Below, in pieces: positions 51,307-61,034 of a stretch of DNA of 64,000 nucleotides (within the stretch, counting starts at the first letter, position 1; every line of letters begins with the position of its first letter). The position numbers and the translations under genes were made by a program. The DNA comes from DASRAJ01 sp035638255. Lineage in GTDB: Bacteria > Bacteroidota > Bacteroidia > Chitinophagales > UBA10324. The stretch spans positions 18,641-82,640 of the forward strand of contig DASRAJ010000002.1 of NCBI GenBank assembly GCA_035638255.1, in the 5' to 3' direction. A model generated the notes under the pieces. The model saw nothing but the letters and a program-made list of their open reading frames with translations. It was not told the DNA's origin and did no database searches.

Positions 51307-52221
51307 TCAGTACTTATAAAATCCCTTGCCCGATTTTTTACCAAGAAAACCGGTATCTACCAATTGCTGCTGAATGTCACTCGGCTTGAACTTCGGATGG
51401 TGATTGAATAATTCATAGAGCGATTTTGTCACATTAAGATTTGCATCAACACCTATTAGATCAATTAACTTAAAAGGCCCCATCTTGAAACCACTGGATT
51501 CGAGCAGCATGTCAATCGTTTCAACAGAAGCAATCTTTTCCTCAAGAATTTTTAGTGGTTCCGTATGATACATCTTGCCGATTCGATTCACGATGAAGCC
51601 CGGAGCATCACGAGCCATCACGGGTTCTTTGCCGAATTTTTTTGCGAGAAAAAAAATTGTCTCAGCATTTTCATAAGAAGTTTTTGCTCCTGAAACAATC
51701 TCTACCAACTTCATCAGATGGGCCGGGTTGAAGAAGTGCATACCAACAAGCCTTTCCGGATGTGAAATGCTCTCCGCAATTTTTGTAATGGGAATAGAAG
51801 AGGTATTGGTACAGAAAATAGTGTCATCATCATTTTGCGAAGCGAGCTTATTGAACAATTCTGATTTCACTTCGAGCTTCTCGACAACAACTTCAATCAT
51901 TACATCGGCAACTAAATCTTTGAAGTTATTTGAGAGTTTAATGCAGGAGAGAATTTTCTCTTTTTCTGTTTCAGAAATTTTTTTCTTCTCAACTGCAATA
52001 GCAAGATTTTTTTTGATGGTTTCAAAACCTTTCTCAGTTGCGTCAGGGATTACATCATACAAAATAGTTTGGAATCCCGCTTGTGCAGCAACTTGAGCAA
52101 TGCCGGAACCCATGGTGCCTGCTCCAATGATTGCAATTACCTTAATGTCTTCGGGGTTCTTCACGCTCTGCGTAGAAATATCATTTCTCAAAGAAATGAA
52201 ATTTCTTGCTCTTGGGTTCAC
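51307..52221 (-). CDS. 3-hydroxyacyl-CoA (3-hydroxybutyryl-CoA) dehydrogenase
   Basis: About 280-304 residues; the start is uncertain because the first ~25 residues are outside the family alignment. Rossmann motif IGAGTMGSGIAQ, catalytic-region SHPERLVGMHFFNPA and the C-terminal LIDLIGVDANLNVTKSLY. It oxidises 3-hydroxyacyl-CoA with NAD(P). Co-oriented with the BCCP gene. Confidence 0.92.
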   Translation of the reverse strand: MNPRARNFISLRNDISTQSVKNPEDIKVIAIIGAGTMGSGIAQVAAQAGFQTILYDVIPDATEKGFETIKKNLAIAVEKKKISETEKEKILSCIKLSNNFKDLVADVMIEVVVEKLEVKSELFNKLASQNDDDTIFCTNTSSIPITKIAESISHPERLVGMHFFNPAHLMKLVEIVSGAKTSYENAETIFFLAKKFGKEPVMARDAPGFIVNRIGKMYHTEPLKILEEKIASVETIDMLLESSGFKMGPFKLIDLIGVDANLNVTKSLYELFNHHPKFKPSDIQQQLVDTGFLGKKSGKGFYKY

Positions 52222-52297
52222 TTAGTAAGCGCAACACTTAACAAAACAGTGAACATTAGGAAATAGCTATCTTAATCGGTTTATTTTTTTGTGACCG

Positions 52298-53719
52298 ATG
52301 AAAAATTCCAACGGAAAATTATCCGGCGCTACAAATTCCCATGAAGTTTTCTCTAAAGTGCTTCGGCGTCTTTCGGCTGCAGAGCTGAAAGTATTTTTAG
52401 AAGAGACCGCTTCTGACAACGAATCTTTTCTTCACCGCTTCCTCATTCACTTCATGGAGCGATCCGGTTTAGCTGCTGAAGAAAAATATGCTGCAATCAT
52501 CAACAGCATTCTTCAATTGTCAGTGCATGAAAAAAAAGACGCTACAATTCTTGAAATGCAAATGAATCGTTTGCTTGAGCAAGCGGAGCAAATGATTGAT
52601 GCAAAAAATTTTCTCGACGGATTTTTTATTGCGTCTACAATCGTCCGGCAGGAAGATCATTTGCCCGAAGAACAAAAACAAGTATGGACCCACTTCCTTG
52701 CAAAAGCATTTGAACTCCTGGAATTTATTGTAAAATCGGAATCAGGTTTTGATTTGAAAGAAAAAATTTTTTTGTTCCTCATCACTGAAGCAAGACCATC
52801 GGCAGCAAAATCTTCATTGATAAGAGAAAGGTGGTTGAATGCTTTGCTTGAATGTGCAACTGAAGAAAATCAGCTTCTTGATGCGCTTGAAATCGTGGGT
52901 GAGTTGATTGGCAAAAATCGAAGTCAGTCGGGGACAGCGATGGATGATGAGGAAGCGGAGCACCTGGTAAAGGCGAAGTTGAAGGTGCTTGAAAAATTAA
53001 ATCGCGTGAAAGATGTCCATCGTTTGCTGGAAGCGAACAAGCACATCAAAGCATTCCGTCTGCGGTTAATAGAAGATTCTTTACAGCAAAATGATTTAGA
53101 GAGGGCGAAGGAATTAATCAAAGAAGGAAAGCGGCTCGATGAACGCAAGGGCAACATTTACGTAGGCACCGATTGGGATGAATTGCTTTTAAAGATTGCT
53201 CAGCAAGAGAATGACACGAAAGCGATTCGCAACTCAGCGTTGCAGCTTTTCATTGCGGGCGAATTTGACTTTGACTATTACCACTTGCTGAAGCAGCATT
53301 ACGATCCTTCGAGATGGAAATCACAAGTAGATCGCATCGTGAATCATATCAGGAAGGAATCGTCGTTCCCCACAAAAGGCATTCACGCTGTTGCAAAAAT
53401 TTTTATTGAGGAAGGGGAATGGGATAAGTTGCTGCTCTTGCTGCAGAAGAATGCTAACCTTGAATTCATCGAATTGTACTTTGATATTTTGAAAGAAAAA
53501 TTTCCGGCGGAGCTTTTGGAAATCTATCGCCGCGCTGTACGGCGCTTCGCAGAAAAATACATGGGGAATGAAGCGTACCGGATGGTGGCAAACACGTTAA
53601 AGAAAATGCAATCACTCCGAGGCGGAAGAGAGCTTGTTCAATCTCTCGCTATTGAGTTGAAAGTAGATTACCGCCAGCGGAAAAGTTTTGTGGATGAACT
53701 GAATAAGATTGCGCTTTGA
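52298..53719 (+). CDS. Large helical protein, SWIM-protein C-terminal-like
   Basis: 473 residues, predicted all-helical with many heptad-like repeats, resembling the alpha-helical C-terminal part of SWIM zinc-finger proteins (KLKVLEKLNRVKDVHRLLEANK; YHLLKQHYDPSRWKSQVDRIV). No SWIM zinc finger is visible. Such helical proteins accompany MoxR-DUF5682 operons. Function unknown. Confidence 0.6.
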   Translation: MKNSNGKLSGATNSHEVFSKVLRRLSAAELKVFLEETASDNESFLHRFLIHFMERSGLAAEEKYAAIINSILQLSVHEKKDATILEMQMNRLLEQAEQMIDAKNFLDGFFIASTIVRQEDHLPEEQKQVWTHFLAKAFELLEFIVKSESGFDLKEKIFLFLITEARPSAAKSSLIRERWLNALLECATEENQLLDALEIVGELIGKNRSQSGTAMDDEEAEHLVKAKLKVLEKLNRVKDVHRLLEANKHIKAFRLRLIEDSLQQNDLERAKELIKEGKRLDERKGNIYVGTDWDELLLKIAQQENDTKAIRNSALQLFIAGEFDFDYYHLLKQHYDPSRWKSQVDRIVNHIRKESSFPTKGIHAVAKIFIEEGEWDKLLLLLQKNANLEFIELYFDILKEKFPAELLEIYRRAVRRFAEKYMGNEAYRMVANTLKKMQSLRGGRELVQSLAIELKVDYRQRKSFVDELNKIAL

Positions 53720-53756
53720 CAGGATAGAAATTAATTTTCAGTAATCAGAACTTCTT

Positions 53757-55835
53757 ATGAAATTCTTTTTCCTTATTGCAGCCTTCATCCTGAAACTTAG
53801 CTCACTTTGCTTTTCGCAAGATCCATCCGAAAAAAAACTTGATGAGCTATCAAAAGAACTATCACTGGGCGACAAGAATATAATCCCGCAGGTTGCAAAT
53901 TACCTGGATAGTGACCGTGTCGTTAACACATGGGAAGTGGAAACTACACTTGGGAATGAAGCAGACCAAATTCTTAGACATCATACATTGTTTACAAAAG
54001 TTGAACTCAGCGATTCGGCATATTACCACTCGGAATTATTCCTCAAATTCTACAGGGAAAACCAGGGTAAAATTTTTTTCGATACTCTCACCAAAACGTT
54101 TCTGATTACTCCCTCTGAAGAACGACAAATAGCATTTCAGCTTTCGGATGCAAACACTTTCCTGATTCATGATCTGAAGGTCAAAATGGATTCACTTTTG
54201 AAATTTGAAGAGCACCATTATATTGCTTCGATAGCATCTTCAAAAGACACGGAAGCATTGAAGAGAATTGCCGTGCTTTTTTTCAGAGACAGGTATGAGG
54301 GATACAATGCTCACTTCTATATGGAACTCTTGACTACCTTAACTCATCAGGAGGTTAGAGTTGAGGATGAAAATGGAATTCTTCACAACCCCCGATTCAA
54401 ATTTCAATACGGTGATGACTGCCTGAACTATTTCATATACTGGATTCAGCATTACCGGGATTACCAATGGGATGAACAGTTACACTACTACAGGAATATA
54501 ATCGGGAATTCAACGCCTGCCAGCCATACAGAAGAACTCTTTCAGTTGCTTTCTTCAAAAAATGATTCAGTCGCGCTTGATGCCTTTACTCAGTTGAGTG
54601 TTGACGATCCTGACAAAGTCATTCCTCTTGCCAATGACTATGAAGATGATTTCTGCAACAGACGAGCATTGCCCATTTTTCCATTCAGCTTTTTAAAGCA
54701 GATGGTGATGCTCACAAAGTATTGCAGGGAAAATGGAATAGCCTATTCTCCATCTGAAAAATTATTACCTCAATTAGCCCCGCTGTTGAAGCGGGTGAAT
54801 TTTGATATACATTATAACATCGAGAATGAATTAATTAAAAACCTAAGTGCCGACCAAATCACAGAAGTAGAATATTTCGGATTGTTGCACAACGAATTAT
54901 CCTGGGATGTCACGTATTCCGTCGGAAGAATCATTGATAAGTTTTATTCTCAGCATTGGAATGAAATTATTAATGATGATAAACAGTTGCTTCTTTACCT
55001 CAAGAAAACGACTCTTTATGAAAGATTGGGAATAATAGGAAGCTGCAATAACTTCATAGTAAAGTTTGTAAACTCATCCTCAAATACAAATGAAAAACTT
55101 AAAAAGTTACTTATAACGGTGGGCGATTCTGATATTCACAAAGCCATTACAAAAGTGCTGAACGGCGGCGCGGTAAGAGAAAAACAAAAACTTAAGAAGA
55201 AGGACCTGGCATTTATCGTGAAGGATTATTCTGTCCATGATCTTGATTCACAAATGCTCAGGATTATCTCATCTGTCAAATCACAGGATGACAAACAGAA
55301 GGAATTAGAAGAGCTTGTTTCAAAAATCAATTACAGGCAAATCGGAACTGCAATTCATTATCTCCAGCAGATACCTTTCAAATATGAGTGGTTTAAATAC
55401 TCTTTCGTCTATGGTGATTTTGGAATTCCGGTTCCAAACCTAATGGATACTGATAACAGAAATGAGTTTATGAGGAAATATGATTCGCTCGATGAATACC
55501 ATTTGTATCAGTATTACATTAACAAGCTGGGTATTACATTTCAACTTGCCGATGGATCGTTGGACTACAACAGAATTTATGATATATTGAAGTTCGATGT
55601 TGTAGAAGCATTTGTTGGAGGTGGATTAACCCGTGAGCAAGGAGTATACGCTATCATCAAATTGCTGGAGTTGCACTTCAAGACTACACTTAACTTTCCT
55701 CTCAAACTTTGTAACTCTATGAACGTGTTCAGATGTTCATCAGACGACAGAGCTAAATCGTGGATGCAGTATCTTGAGAAGAAAAATCTTGTTACAATTG
55801 ACAAAAGTGAGCCGCCATCATTTCTTACATACTGA
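53757..55835 (+). CDS. Hypothetical exported protein
   Basis: 692 residues with a signal peptide (MKFFFLIAAFILKLSSLCFSQ). The mature part is soluble, helical, with no recognised domain. Follows the helical gene by 37 bases on the same strand and is convergent with pheS. Confidence 0.6.
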   Translation: MKFFFLIAAFILKLSSLCFSQDPSEKKLDELSKELSLGDKNIIPQVANYLDSDRVVNTWEVETTLGNEADQILRHHTLFTKVELSDSAYYHSELFLKFYRENQGKIFFDTLTKTFLITPSEERQIAFQLSDANTFLIHDLKVKMDSLLKFEEHHYIASIASSKDTEALKRIAVLFFRDRYEGYNAHFYMELLTTLTHQEVRVEDENGILHNPRFKFQYGDDCLNYFIYWIQHYRDYQWDEQLHYYRNIIGNSTPASHTEELFQLLSSKNDSVALDAFTQLSVDDPDKVIPLANDYEDDFCNRRALPIFPFSFLKQMVMLTKYCRENGIAYSPSEKLLPQLAPLLKRVNFDIHYNIENELIKNLSADQITEVEYFGLLHNELSWDVTYSVGRIIDKFYSQHWNEIINDDKQLLLYLKKTTLYERLGIIGSCNNFIVKFVNSSSNTNEKLKKLLITVGDSDIHKAITKVLNGGAVREKQKLKKKDLAFIVKDYSVHDLDSQMLRIISSVKSQDDKQKELEELVSKINYRQIGTAIHYLQQIPFKYEWFKYSFVYGDFGIPVPNLMDTDNRNEFMRKYDSLDEYHLYQYYINKLGITFQLADGSLDYNRIYDILKFDVVEAFVGGGLTREQGVYAIIKLLELHFKTTLNFPLKLCNSMNVFRCSSDDRAKSWMQYLEKKNLVTIDKSEPPSFLTY

Positions 55836-55837
55836 TC

Positions 55838-56836
55838 TCACCACACATTTGTAAACTGCTCCAAAAATCTCCAATCATTTTCAAAGAGCACACGAATATC
55901 CGTGATGCCGTATTTCAATAAAGTCGGGCGTTCGATGCCCATGCCGAAAGCAAAGCCGGTGTAAACTTCAGGATCAATATTGCAGTTGCGCAGCACTTGC
56001 GGATGCACCATGCCGCTGCCAAGAATTTCCATCCACTTGTTGGTTCCTTTTTTTCTGATGTCCACTTCGGCTGAAACTTCTGTAAATGGAAAGTAGGACG
56101 GTCTTATTCTGTAATCATATTCTTCTCCAAAGAATTCACGAATGAAATACACGATGGTTTGCTTCAGGTCAGCGAAGGAAACATTTTTGTCAACGTACAA
56201 TCCTTCTACCTGGTGAAAGAAGACGTGTGACTTGTACGTGATCGTTTCATTACGATACACCCTGCCGGGAGCAATGATGCGGATGGGAGGCTTTTGTTTC
56301 TCCATCGTGCGGATCTGCACATTGCTTGTTTGTGAGCGCAACATGATTTCAGGATTTGTCTGAATATAAAATGTATCCGTCATGTCACGCGCAGGGTGGT
56401 CTTGCGGAGTATTTAGCGCGGTGAAATTGTACCATTCATTTTCAATCTCAGGACCTTCGGCAACAGTGAACCCGATGCGTGAGAAAATATCAATGATCTT
56501 CTTTCTCACAATAGAAACCGGATGCCTCGACCCCAGCGGAATCGAATCTGCAGGCCTTGTAAGATCAATCGCTTCCGAAGCTTGTAATGAAGAAGATTGC
56601 AGTTGTTCTTTTATTTGATTGTATTTCTCTTCTGCTTTCTGCTTGAGTGTATTCACCAACTGCCCAAATTCCTTTTTCTTCTCGCTCGGAATATTTTTCA
56701 TATCCGCCATTATATCCTTCACGATATTCTTACTCCCCATAAAGCGAATGCGGAATTGCTCCAGTGCAGCAGCCCCGGAGATAACATTTTCTTTAATCTC
56801 TTTCAATAACTCTTCAGCTTTTTGAAATGAGTCCAT
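55838..56836 (-). CDS. pheS: Phenylalanyl-tRNA synthetase alpha subunit
   Basis: 332 residues, class II aaRS: helical coiled-coil N-terminus, then RHPVSIVRKKIIDIFSRIGF, motif 2 region PGRVYRNETITYKSHVFFHQVEGLYVDK, and motif 3 GFAFGMGIERPTLLKYGI. Charges tRNA-Phe together with PheT, which is not nearby. Confidence 0.95.
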   Translation of the reverse strand: MDSFQKAEELLKEIKENVISGAAALEQFRIRFMGSKNIVKDIMADMKNIPSEKKKEFGQLVNTLKQKAEEKYNQIKEQLQSSSLQASEAIDLTRPADSIPLGSRHPVSIVRKKIIDIFSRIGFTVAEGPEIENEWYNFTALNTPQDHPARDMTDTFYIQTNPEIMLRSQTSNVQIRTMEKQKPPIRIIAPGRVYRNETITYKSHVFFHQVEGLYVDKNVSFADLKQTIVYFIREFFGEEYDYRIRPSYFPFTEVSAEVDIRKKGTNKWMEILGSGMVHPQVLRNCNIDPEVYTGFAFGMGIERPTLLKYGITDIRVLFENDWRFLEQFTNVW

Positions 56837-56886
56837 ACTAAATTCAATTGGGGAAGTAAAGATGAGGAATCAAAATTTACGTTAAG

Positions 56887-57204
56887 TCATTTCAGTTCTG
56901 GAACTTGTTCATCAGACACATTGAAATGAAAACTTTTTGCGAAGTGCCCTACCATTTTCATGTGGGCTTCTTCCCATGAATTTGAATTGGCAATGAAAGG
57001 AACAATGTTTTGTAAATATTCTTTTCGGTATTCTGCTGTCCAAAGTTGGGGGAGATTCAATTTGCTAATGTTTGCTTTGAGTTTTTCAAAAGGGTAATGA
57101 ATCATATCCTCGAAGGAGGCGTACTCGAGAATTCTTCTGAGCTCTCCTTCTTCAGACCAGCCTTCTTTTCCATCCCAGAAATATTTTCTAAACCGTTCTT
57201 GCAT
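56887..57204 (-). CDS. Small partner of the AbiEii-like gene (DUF6922-like)
   Basis: About 105 residues from the ATG at 57204 (MQERFRKYFWDGKEGW). The FWD ... RILEYASFEDM pattern resembles DUF6922-type antitoxins, which usually precede the toxin. Here it follows the nucleotidyltransferase and overlaps it by 17 bases. Confidence 0.55.
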   Translation of the reverse strand: MQERFRKYFWDGKEGWSEEGELRRILEYASFEDMIHYPFEKLKANISKLNLPQLWTAEYRKEYLQNIVPFIANSNSWEEAHMKMVGHFAKSFHFNVSDEQVPELK

Positions 57205-57877
57205 GTTCAAGTAATTTTCTGTTTAGCTCCACGACAAAATTAGTGAACTCTTCTTCGGTAATGTCATTGAACAAAAGCACTTCCCTGTTGTCCCACTTTC
57301 CCCAATTCAATGCCATGGATGCCTCTTCATATTTCAGAGGAATCATTTTTCTGTTTGCTCCTTCAATAAGTTCATTCAAAGAAAATTGCTTCAGGAGAAA
57401 AAAGAGATCAACATAGTCCTTTGCTGCTTTTCTCCCGTATACAGTTGTGATTTTATTTGATCCGATATTTACAAGAGTATCTACTTTAAAATTTCCATTC
57501 TTTATTCTTTCCCCTACTGCTTCAATCGGATCATTGATCAGCTCCACTTTAAGCTCCACGTTTTCATGCTCAATAATAATTCGCTTGAAAGTTTTGCTGT
57601 CAATTGTTAATTTAAGTTGAAATGTTTTCCTGAGATCACCTATGAATTGTCTCGCCTCCCCCTCAAATTCTTCAGAAGGAAATCTCCTCGCTTCATAAAA
57701 AAAGTCAAGGTCTTCTGAGTAACGATGATGCAAGTAAAATCTCGACAGGCACGTTCCGCCCGTCAAATAAAATCCTTCCGAATTCATGCAGGCCAACACC
57801 TTATCCTGCAACGGATACATCACATTGTGTGTGAATTCAATTTCCTGCTGTGTGGCTTTACGAATAATAGAAGACAT
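57188..57877 (-). CDS. AbiEii/AbiGii-family nucleotidyltransferase
   Basis: 229 residues with GGTCLSRFYLHHRYSEDLDFFYE, the conserved GG...SED-D motif of the AbiEii family. Members act as toxins or abortive-infection factors that modify tRNA or other targets. Paired with the downstream DUF6922-like gene. Confidence 0.85.
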   Translation of the reverse strand: MSSIIRKATQQEIEFTHNVMYPLQDKVLACMNSEGFYLTGGTCLSRFYLHHRYSEDLDFFYEARRFPSEEFEGEARQFIGDLRKTFQLKLTIDSKTFKRIIIEHENVELKVELINDPIEAVGERIKNGNFKVDTLVNIGSNKITTVYGRKAAKDYVDLFFLLKQFSLNELIEGANRKMIPLKYEEASMALNWGKWDNREVLLFNDITEEEFTNFVVELNRKLLEHARTV

Positions 57878-57985
57878 TGGAATTGGGAAATTTGGTAATT
57901 GAAAAATTGGAATTTGGAAAACGCTGTCTTGAAGTTACAGCTTCAAATGAAGTCAATCGGAAATTTCTCAATTGACAATCCAATT

Positions 57986-59455
57986 TCACCTGGTGTAATT
58001 CGGCGCTTCATTCGTAATCACAATATCATGCACGTGACTTTCCCTGATCCCCGCTGCAGATATGCGGACGAACTTTGCCTTCTTCAATTCCTCAATCGTT
58101 GGTGCGCCGCAGTAACCCATACCTGCGCGGAGGCCGCCGACGTATTGGACCATCACTTCCGCCAGAGTTCCCTTGAAGGGAACGCGACCAACAATTCCTT
58201 CAGGCACTAACTTCTTAATGTCATCTTCTGCATCCTGGAAGTAGCGATCCTTCGACCCTTCCTGCATGGCTTCAAGCGAACCCATGCCGCGGTATGATTT
58301 GAATTTTCTTCCCTCATAAATAATTGTCTCGCCGGGTGACTCTTCAACACCAGCGAACAGGCTTCCTGCCATCACCGTATCGGCGCCTGCGGCAATCGCT
58401 TTCACAATATCTCCAGTGTAGCGAATGCCACCGTCAGCGATGAGCGGAATATTTTTCTTTTTCAATCCTTTCGCTGATTCGAGGATCGCGCTCAACTGCG
58501 GAACACCGGCGCCGGTTACAATCCGCGTAGTACAAATAGAACCCGGGCCTACTCCAACTTTCACCGCATCAACTCCTGCATCTGCTAATGCTTCAGCTCC
58601 TTCGCTGGTCGCAACGTTTCCTGCGATCAACTCCAGGTTTTTAAATTGCTTTCGTGTTCGCTTCACTGCATCAATCACGCCGCGTGAATGACCATGAGCC
58701 GTGTCAATGCAAACCACATCTACTCCGGTTGCAATCAATGCCTCAATGCGCTCAAGCATGTTTGAAGTTACTCCGACCGCTGCACCTACGAGCAATCTTC
58801 CATACTTGTCCTTGCACGAGCTTGGGTGACTGCGTACTTTGATGATGTCACGATACGTGATCAGCCCGATCAGTTTCCCCTTCTTGTCAACCACAGGAAG
58901 CTTCTCCACCCTGTTTTCCTGCAGAATTATTTCTGCTTTCTTCAGATCAGTTCCTTCGGGAGCGGTGATGAGTTTTCCTTTCGTCATCACCACTGAAATC
59001 TTCTTTTCGTTGTTCCTTTCAAATCGCAGATCACGATTGGTGAGAATGCCGACTAAGTGGCCGCCTTTATCTACTATTGGTATTCCGCCAATTTTATTTT
59101 CCCTCATTAACTGAAGAGCTTCGCCAATCGTTTGTTCAGGATGCAACGTGATGGGGTCAATGATCAAACCGCTTTCACTTCGTTTTACTTTGCGAACGGC
59201 CTCCGCTTGCTTTTCAATTATCATGTTTTTGTGAAGCATGCCGATGCCACCTACCTGTGCCATAGCGATGGCCATCTCTTTATCCGTCACAGTATCCATC
59301 GCGGCAGAGATGATCGGGACATTGATCCGAATATTTCGCGTTAATTGGGATGTCGTGTTCACTTCACGGGGAAGCACTTGCGAATACGCAGGTAATAGCA
59401 GCACATCTTCATAGGTAAGACCGTCGTAGAGAATTTTTTCGTGGGTAGCAGGCAT
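57986..59455 (-). CDS. guaB: IMP dehydrogenase
   Basis: About 489 residues from the ATG at 59455 (MPATHEKILYDGLTYEDVLLLP); the longer frame adds six residues. Contains two CBS domains (HPEQTIGEALQLM; GTDLKKAEIIL), the catalytic loop GVGPGSICTTRIVTG and the IMP-binding GGIRYTGDIVKAIAAGADTVM. Converts IMP to XMP for guanine nucleotide synthesis. Confidence 0.95.
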   Translation of the reverse strand: MPATHEKILYDGLTYEDVLLLPAYSQVLPREVNTTSQLTRNIRINVPIISAAMDTVTDKEMAIAMAQVGGIGMLHKNMIIEKQAEAVRKVKRSESGLIIDPITLHPEQTIGEALQLMRENKIGGIPIVDKGGHLVGILTNRDLRFERNNEKKISVVMTKGKLITAPEGTDLKKAEIILQENRVEKLPVVDKKGKLIGLITYRDIIKVRSHPSSCKDKYGRLLVGAAVGVTSNMLERIEALIATGVDVVCIDTAHGHSRGVIDAVKRTRKQFKNLELIAGNVATSEGAEALADAGVDAVKVGVGPGSICTTRIVTGAGVPQLSAILESAKGLKKKNIPLIADGGIRYTGDIVKAIAAGADTVMAGSLFAGVEESPGETIIYEGRKFKSYRGMGSLEAMQEGSKDRYFQDAEDDIKKLVPEGIVGRVPFKGTLAEVMVQYVGGLRAGMGYCGAPTIEELKKAKFVRISAAGIRESHVHDIVITNEAPNYTR

Positions 59456-59521
59456 GCAAAAAAAGTTGCGCAAAAGTAAGAAGAAGGAGATGAAAGAGTT
59501 TTCAAATTCCGGTTGGCCCCA

Positions 59522-59556
59522 TTTGAACTCCTTGATAAGTTTGTTTCTTAATTTTG
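59522..59556 (+). promoter_or_regulatory. Promoter of the YoeB-type antitoxin gene
   Basis: TTTG at 59522-59525, 23 bases, then TAATTTTG (59549-59556). A start site near 59561 would give a short leader before the ATG at 59573. Confidence 0.45.
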
Positions 59557-59572
59557 TACAAAGCCAATTCCA

Positions 59573-59798
59573 ATGTCTTCAACATTTTCGTATCAACACG
59601 GATGATCTCGACTCCGATCTCCTTGAAAAGCTAAAAACTCTATATCCGCACAAGGAGATCGAAATATTAGTTTATTACCAAGATGAAACTGACTACCTCC
59701 TGAGTACTGAAGCCAATCAGAAACATTTACTTGAAGCCATTGCACGAGTCGAAAAGAAGGAAGGGCTCATTGATGTAGATCCGAAATTAATGCAATGA
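59573..59798 (+). pseudogene. Antitoxin gene of a YoeB-type module, frameshifted near its start
   Basis: From the ATG at 59573 the frame reaches a stop after ten codons, but removing one T from the TTTT run restores MSSTF-RINTDDLDSDLLEKL and continues through DETDYLLSTEANQKHLLEAI to the stop. That sequence is typical of antitoxins encoded before Txe/YoeB toxins. The stop overlaps a downstream ATG (59795), the remnant of the toxin start. The longer frame from 59454 lacks a proper start. Confidence 0.65.
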
Positions 59799-59818
59799 AG
59801 AAGCTTCAGTTCATGCAA
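59795..59818 (+). pseudogene. 5' remnant of the YoeB-type toxin gene
   Basis: ATG overlapping the antitoxin stop, then MKKLQFM..., as expected for the start of a YoeB toxin. Homology ends within about eight codons, where the minus-strand PIN module begins. Confidence 0.4.
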
Positions 59819-59826
59819 AGACTGTC

Positions 59827-60203
59827 TTACAAAAAAATTACATTGATGTCTTTCACTTTCTTGAAGTCATTGTCAAGTGTAATCAATGTCAAGTTTCTTT
59901 CTTTCGCAACCTGATACTGATAAGAGTCATCAAAATCAAGATTGAAATTATTTTTGGCTGATGAGAGCCTTGTAAGCTCGCTATCCTTCAAAGTTGTTCT
60001 GCTTGAAATGTTCGAAATTATTCTTAGCACCTTGGGAAATTTCTTCTCTTTGTTTCTTCTGAACAAATAAATGCCGACGAATAAAGTGAGAAATCAGAAA
60101 CATAAATCTGACCGATATTACTTCGAATAAATTTCTTACAAACGGCATTCTTAGATTGACTAAGGATAATCTCAAGAAGAATATTCGTATCAAGCAAGAA
60201 CAT
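59827..60203 (-). pseudogene. PIN-domain (VapC-like) toxin, frameshifted
   Basis: The ATG at 60203 opens FLLDTNILLEIILSQ, the PIN start with its acidic residue; the frame breaks near 60075 and continues in another frame as GIYLFRRNKEKKF ... LDFDDSYQYQVAKERNLTLITLDNDF, the PIN C-terminus. One inserted base would restore a single ~125-residue PIN ribonuclease. The start overlaps the upstream antitoxin stop. Confidence 0.75.
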
Positions 60204-60466
60204 CAGCGCTTTTTGGGTTCATACTTTTTCATTTCCTCTTCCCAAATCAAATGCTGTACTTCAACTGAGGTGTACTTCTTTCCATCTTCGGCAAGAATTC
60301 CTTCCATGCCCCTGAAACTAATTTTCTTCTTTTTCTTTGGCAATGTTTTCTTTGCTCCGTTCAAAATCGAATTCAGAAACTTGTCAACCTCCTGAATTTT
60401 TTCAGCAGGAATTTTTCTAAGTTTTTTTTCTAACTCTCTCACTGACATTGTAATTCTTTTGTTCAA
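60203..60466 (-). CDS. Antitoxin of the PIN module
   Basis: 87 residues, from 60466 or the second ATG at 60448 (MSVRELEKKLRKIPAEK). Helical N-terminus with a VKxLxxIPxxKIxEVxxFL-type pattern and a Lys-rich linker (KKTLPKKKKKI). Placed directly before the PIN toxin with ATGA overlap, as a type II antitoxin. Confidence 0.75.
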   Translation of the reverse strand: MNKRITMSVRELEKKLRKIPAEKIQEVDKFLNSILNGAKKTLPKKKKKISFRGMEGILAEDGKKYTSVEVQHLIWEEEMKKYEPKKR

Positions 60467-60472
60467 AGATAA

Positions 60473-60686
60473 GCATGGTTCTCTTCACATGCCAATGTAG
60501 GGTATGCCCATCCTCATTCAGGAATTACTGACATTTTCCGCGATCCGATTAAAGGCATTGAAAAACCTGAGCCGCTGAAATACGCATTGAAAGGATTTTG
60601 GTCGAGAAGAATTACAGAAGAACATTGTCTTGTTTACAAAATAACTAACCATGCTATCATCGTTACCTCGTGTATGTTTTACAAGC
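60473..60686 (+). pseudogene. YoeB-family toxin, 3' fragment
   Basis: The frame encodes ITDIFRDPIKGIEKPEPLKYALKGFWSRRITEEHCLVYKITNHAIIVTSCMFYK, the C-terminal ~55 residues of a Txe/YoeB ribonuclease, with no start codon. The 5' part is missing and replaced by the minus-strand PIN module. Confidence 0.8.
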
Positions 60687-60931
60687 GAAAATTATTTCCC
60701 CCTTTTAACGAGTACATTCAATTTCACAAACAAGTGACAACACAGATTGATGTTGAGCCACGAACCGGTTTCATTCATGATTACAAGGACAATTTCATTT
60801 ATGATCTGTGCATTCAATCAAAAACAAAATATCTTGTTACCAACGATTCTGATTTCGATATTCTGAAAACTTATCGCAGCCCCGCGATCATAGTATTGAC
60901 AGTTGCAGAGTTCTGGAAACTGTTTTCATAA
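60687..60931 (+). pseudogene. PIN-domain (COG1569) C-terminal fragment fused behind the YoeB fragment
   Basis: In frame with the YoeB fragment continues RKLFPPFNEYIQF ... IHDYKDNFIYDLCIQSKTKYLVTNDSDFDIL ... EFWKLFS, the C-terminal half of a COG1569 PIN toxin (conserved KDNF and TNDSD). A remnant of a second, unrelated toxin gene. Confidence 0.7.
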
Positions 60932-61034
60932 ATCTTCCAATTTCATTTGCATTCGTTCGTCATAACTTTAACGCCTATTTCCTTATTCGCCCGCCGGGAA
61001 TGCTCCCTGGGGAGAAGAAAATTGAAAATATCAA

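Noticed and set aside
59454..59572. Upstream start for the antitoxin (frame from 59454)
   Set aside because: It overlaps the guaB start region and lacks antitoxin-like sequence; the ATG at 59573 fits the promoter.
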